From positions 27,604,564-27,668,563 of the forward strand of contig NC_092571.1 of assembly GCF_037975245.1 (NCBI RefSeq): a stretch of DNA of 64,000 nt, written 5' to 3'. Positions within the stretch are counted from its first letter, which is position 1; every line of letters begins with the position of its first letter. Below, one piece after another: positions 59,851-64,000 of the stretch. This DNA is from Apostichopus japonicus. Its lineage: Eukaryota; Echinodermata; Holothuroidea; Aspidochirotida; Stichopodidae. The translations under genes and the position numbers were made by a program. The notes beneath the pieces are model-generated. The model was not told the DNA's origin, ran no database searches, and saw nothing but the letters and a program-made list of their open reading frames with translations.

Positions 59851-60439
59851 TTTTACTACTGTTTAATTGAGACTCCTAATGAACCCTGCTTGCTTGACTA
59901 CTTTTTGTGAAGGGTGGTGGCCTGCCAGTGCTCTGTGGCTTTATTTATGTTACCTTTGAGGATAGGGTATTGATTCGTTTCCAGTAACAATTATGGAAAG
60001 GTCAGTCCTTCACAGTACTCTGTGATGTTTAAATATGTCGCTTTTCAAAAGTGGTGTTCAGTCAGTTCATGAGTTAATAGCTATTCAATGAGTTGTTTTC
60101 TTGTTTTTGTCTGACCTCACGGTTGTTTTTCTGACCTCAGGGTTGTTTTCTCTGACCTCAAAGTTGTTTTCTCTGACTTCAATGTTGTTTTGTCATTCAT
60201 CAATATAGACACAGATTATTCAACAAGGACTGTAATATCCTTTTTTGCAAATTTATATGTATTATATTTCATAAGGTTGAAAAGCAATGTTTTCCACTTT
60301 ACAAGCACAGTTTTTTCTTGGTTTAAATGTAAAATGCCTTAATAATCAACCACCATTTCAACAGTACAGCTGGTACAGGTACATCTCCGAAATTCTCAAA
60401 CGTAATTGCGCTTGGTCAAATCACTCTTAATATGAAGTA

Positions 60440-60850
60440 TCAACTGAATTAGACAAGTTCAGCGACTGGTTCGCTGGCAACAAATTATCATTGAATATTG
60501 ATAAAACAAACAATATAGTTTTTTAATACTTCTAAAAATTTTACATGGAATGCTGATATTACTATGGGTGGTAAACGACTACAACAAGTCAATTGTACTA
60601 GATTTTTAGGCGTATATATAGATCATGATGGTGTGACCACATTACAACTGTCTGTAAAAAGTTGCAAAAAACACCGGTGTTTTAGCTAAGCTTAAGCATT
60701 ATCTACCACAACAGATTTTAAAGATTCTCTATCAGACATTAGTCCAGCCACATATGATGTATTGTTGTAACATATGGTCTGGTACTAGATATACCAATCT
60801 GAATCCCATTTGTATTACACAGAAGAGAGTAGTCCGCCATATAACATGCC
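60440..60850 (+). mobile_element. LINE reverse-transcriptase fragment
   Basis: It reads ELDKFSDWFAGNKLSLNIDK, then RFLGVYIDHD, LAKLKHYLPQQILKILYQTL, NIWSGTRYTNLNP and RVVRHIT with several stops and shifts. It matches the middle of the reverse transcriptase in the LINE at 21680-23380 (same blocks DWFASNKLSLNIGKT, FLGVHIDHK, LKHYLPQHILKTLYQTL). Both ends are lost. Confidence 0.85.
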
Positions 60851-61615
60851 AAACCACGGCACCACACCTCAGATGCAATATAGCACACTTCAACACCCAC
60901 TCCATTTTGTAAATAATTTTGCATTTTCACTTGGCCTTAGATGCAATTTGGTGCTTCAAATGAGATTTTTTTTCTCATTCGGAAATGAAAAAGGGGTTTT
61001 CTGACTTGCAAAGCAGGGGGGGGGGGTAGGAATGATACTTCCGCCCACCATATTTTAACTGCCCCGGTTCCTACGCCCTTGCTAATTGTGGTGCAATACC
61101 TGCAAGTTTGTGTTTATTTTACTGGCCAGCTGCAAAGAACGCTCTTTCAAGAAAATGCGATTAATGAACAAATTTTATAAGTTATGATCTTTCTCCCATT
61201 TATATAATTAGGAATGAAGAGCATGTATAGTATGGTTGTTTATGTTTGCCTGTTGTATACTGAAAGTCCCATAGTGATTTATATTTTATCATTTTCTTAA
61301 GGATTTCACATTTTGAACAAAGGAACAAATGTAACAAAGGAATTATGAAAAACAATGAATGTAGATTGTTATAGTTTATTTCATATATTTTCTTGCTGAA
61401 TAAACTGATTTTATACAACAATAGCCTCTCAAAACCTCCTTGCTTGTACCCCTCTCTTCCCCTTCCTACTAACACCATACATATATGGTTGGGATTCGGG
61501 ATAAATAGTGGGATACTGAATGCAAAGATTATCAACTTATAACCAATCAGCTATGAGCCCAAAACCAGAAAAAGATCAACAAAGTGAACCAAACCTTATA
61601 AAACCACTCATCCTG
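60851..61615. other. No gene seen
   Basis: AT-rich sequence with a G run at 61017-61026. The minus frame 61200-61535 shows no family features. Confidence 0.5.
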
Positions 61616-61617
61616 CC

Positions 61618-61790
61618 ACAACATGCAGCTACTTTAAATTCGTGGTTAAAAGCACTCCGCTAGTATAAGCTGTATCACCAACCTACTCCCCCCCCCCAAC
61701 AAAATGCACCTACTGTAAATTCATGGTTAAAAGTACTCCCCTAGTATAAGCTGTATCACCCCTCCTCCCCTCTCCCCCCCCCCCTTAAAT
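61618..61790 (+). repeat. Two-copy ~90-bp tandem repeat with C runs
   Basis: The unit has aacatgcagctactttaaat, tcgtggttaaaagcactccg and ctagtataagctgtatcacc, repeated about 85-95 bp later with small changes; each copy ends in a C-rich run. Confidence 0.75.
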
Positions 61791-62287
61791 AATTCTGGTG
61801 ATGCCAATTGGCTACATATTATTGCACAAATTTATTAAAATGCTCCATTTTCATTTCTAAATTATGATATAGACTAGTTTGGTAAATCAGTTTTGCTTGT
61901 ATTTTCATTAAGTACCTTACAATAAGCATTGAATTCATTTTATTCATCAAATTAACTTTCACACGAATTTGATTTATTGCAAGAAATTTTACTCCACATC
62001 AGTTTACATGTTACTTCAACTCCCAGTACTGTACTTCATGTCATGTGACTGTATCTTTACAGCACACGGAGTCTCTGTACTTCATTCCAGAACATGTTCT
62101 AACCCTGAAGGTGTGCGTCAACCTTCAATGAACATTTTCTTGGTGGCTTTTAATAATTCCAAAAGTTTTCAAAGCTACATGCAGGTTTTGAATGAATTGT
62201 CCATAATTTATAACTGATACATAGCTGGTGTAAAACTATATTTTCTGGCATGGAAGCGGTTATGAATCAACCACTGCCTAATCATGC

Positions 62288-62520
62288 TACATGCTCTCCC
62301 TCCCAACCCCCCTCCCCCCATCTTCCTCCTTCCAACCCCCACCCTCCTCCATCTCACAGTTCCTGCTATATATTTAACAGCATGACAGGACTATGTGCAT
62401 TCTCTGTGGAACTTTAACATTTACTGTATAACCAGAGAATAATTTCATACTAGTGTTAACAATTTTGCATACTATTTTTCAGCAAAAATTATTATTATTA
62501 TTATTATTTATTATTAAATT
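62288..62520. repeat. C/T-rich tract and ATT microsatellite
   Basis: 62288-62356 is almost wholly C and T. 62489-62515 is a run of att units. Between and around them, 61791-63069, no gene is seen. Confidence 0.7.
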
Positions 62521-63077
62521 GATGATAGGTAAAACAATCGGTATATACCCATTTAAATCGACACCTAGGCCTACCAGTTTAAATCGATGATATCTCGAAT
62601 TAAATCGGTAGAAGTCAATTACCTTGGACTTATAGCAGTTTCTAGCAGCTCAACTTGATTCTACCATGGAGCTATATGTTTATAGCTCCATGATTCTGCC
62701 TATTTAAATGATTTAGCTCATTTACATATTCCGAATCCCATCTTCGGTGATGATTGACATGTGAAGATGCATCACACGCAGTCACCTGACAAGGCGCGCG
62801 AATAACTGAAAGTAAACACGAACACAGTGGAATGCGTGATTTAGCTTGAATACTGTAATTGTTAATCCCCTGGTATATATACAGCTGCATTATAACGTAA
62901 CCGTACAGTAGGCCTCACTGCAGAACAATATCATCTTGTTTATGGTGTATAACTGCAGTAGGTAATTACATCTGTTTACGTACTGTAGGTCTATGTGTAT
63001 TTGGGTATGTATCAGTCTTACACTATGCTCCGGATGTTTGACTAGACAAGCCCAGTTTGCATTGAGATAATTGCACG

Positions 63078-63958
63078 CATGGGCGTCAGCAGGTTTCAGA
63101 AAGTGAGGGGGACACTATACTATCTAAGCGGAGCGCCACCATTGGTTGGCGCCTAGCGTACCAGAAAATTTTGGATACATAAGACCCCCTAGATCGCAGG
63201 AGACGGCCTTCCTGAGTCGTTTTTAGTTACATCAGAACCAGATCTGTGAGGAGAAATTTTGTCTCACAAAACTAAATTCCAACAGAAAGTACTGGTAGAA
63301 AGATGCCGTTCTGACACCAAGGGAGACGAATTACACAGCGTCCATCTCAAACGAAATATTGAAAAAGTGGCGCCGTCACCTCCGGGATGAGTGGAGTGGT
63401 ATATATAATACATGCATGCAGGTGCGAGACGTCAGTTGTTATATGCCCAGGTACTTTAATAATAATAATCAGAAAAAGGCACCGCGCGCAGAGCGTGTGT
63501 AGCGCCTAGCCGGCACTCAACAATAAAGATCTACCATATCCGGCGAATACATGTACCCCATTCGTCCGTCCAGTCCAAGGGACTGGAGGTAGTGATATGA
63601 ACATAGTAACTCATCACCATCTACCTGTATGGCTTACCTAATCCCTTGGAACCCATACAAACAACATGTGTGCAAGATTCAATACACTTTCGAATGGTCT
63701 CCCCCCCCCCCCCGAACGAATTAAATGGGCAGATTTAGGATATTGGGAGAATGGGAGATAAATGACGGTGCAAGTGATAGATAGCAGGGGCCCAGGGAGT
63801 CCAGATTTCTTGACCTTAAATAGAAAATCGCGCATATGCATGTGATTTTTTTTAATAACTGCTCTGAAAAGTGGGTGGGACAAATGATATGATATCCCCT
63901 CCACTTTTGAAAGTGGGGGGGACATGTCCCCCCCGTCCCCCACCTGTTGACGCCCATG
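63078..63958. mobile_element. Non-autonomous hAT-like element, 881 bp, copy 2
   Basis: Same length, ends and interior as 54946-55826, flanked by a different perfect 8-bp duplication ATTGCACG (63070-63077, 63959-63966). The different target duplications show independent insertions rather than a segmental duplication. Confidence 0.92.
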
Positions 63959-64000
63959 ATTGCACGTCATTTACATATCAGTTTTTCAGCCTTATAATTA

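Overview
This window is animal nuclear DNA, not bacterial. It has spliced genes with GT-AG introns, LINE retrotransposons with AAATC-type 3' tails, several families of cut-and-paste DNA transposons, and two very long blocks of a 164-bp satellite. The transposon mix (THAP-type TTAA element, CACTA/TNP2-like element with a BEN-domain gene, a P2X7-type ballast domain outside a P2X receptor) and many short GGCCTAGGC-like tracts fit a marine invertebrate deuterostome, most likely an echinoderm. That placement is inference. No ordinary host gene is certain; nearly everything recognisable is repeat or mobile DNA.

Layout. 1-15495: satellite array (~94 monomers of 164 bp, continuing off the left edge) with several nested higher-order repeats. 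15496-23404: a 7.9-kb DNA transposon with 18-bp inverted ends, inserted into a TTAA inside one satellite monomer. It carries fossil plus-strand exons (one with the end of a THAP domain), a broken minus-strand gene for a P2X7-type cysteine-rich ballast domain, and, near its right end, a LINE that has itself been hit by a second LINE. 23405-37438: the same satellite array resumes in phase (~86 monomers) with different diagnostic bases and a ~4-kb block repeated about 5 kb further on. 37439-40629: unique-looking DNA plus a 5'-truncated LINE.

40630-53336: what appears to be one complete 12.7-kb CACTA-like transposon. It has 14-bp perfect inverted ends, blocks of GCAAGCTTGCGCAA-type subterminal repeats just inside both ends, a two-exon TNP2-like transposase on the minus strand (886 codons, one homopolymer frameshift) and, divergently, an intact five-exon BEN-domain gene on the plus strand (416 codons, all junctions in phase). 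A hAT-like element with a perfect 8-bp target duplication sits in intron 1 of the BEN gene.

53337-64000: gene fragments with splice signals but broken frames, two copies of one 881-bp hAT-like element, a 162-bp hairpin, a 78-81-bp minisatellite, another LINE reverse-transcriptase fragment and simple repeats.

How the parts relate: the satellite monomer contains a tRNA-like D arm (A box) and a perfect B box followed by T4 runs, so each of ~180 monomers could bind TFIIIC. Inside the CACTA element, the transposase and BEN protein are encoded head to head between the terminal repeat arrays. The transposase would act on the ends; the BEN protein is a plausible DNA-binding partner for the subterminal repeats (inference).
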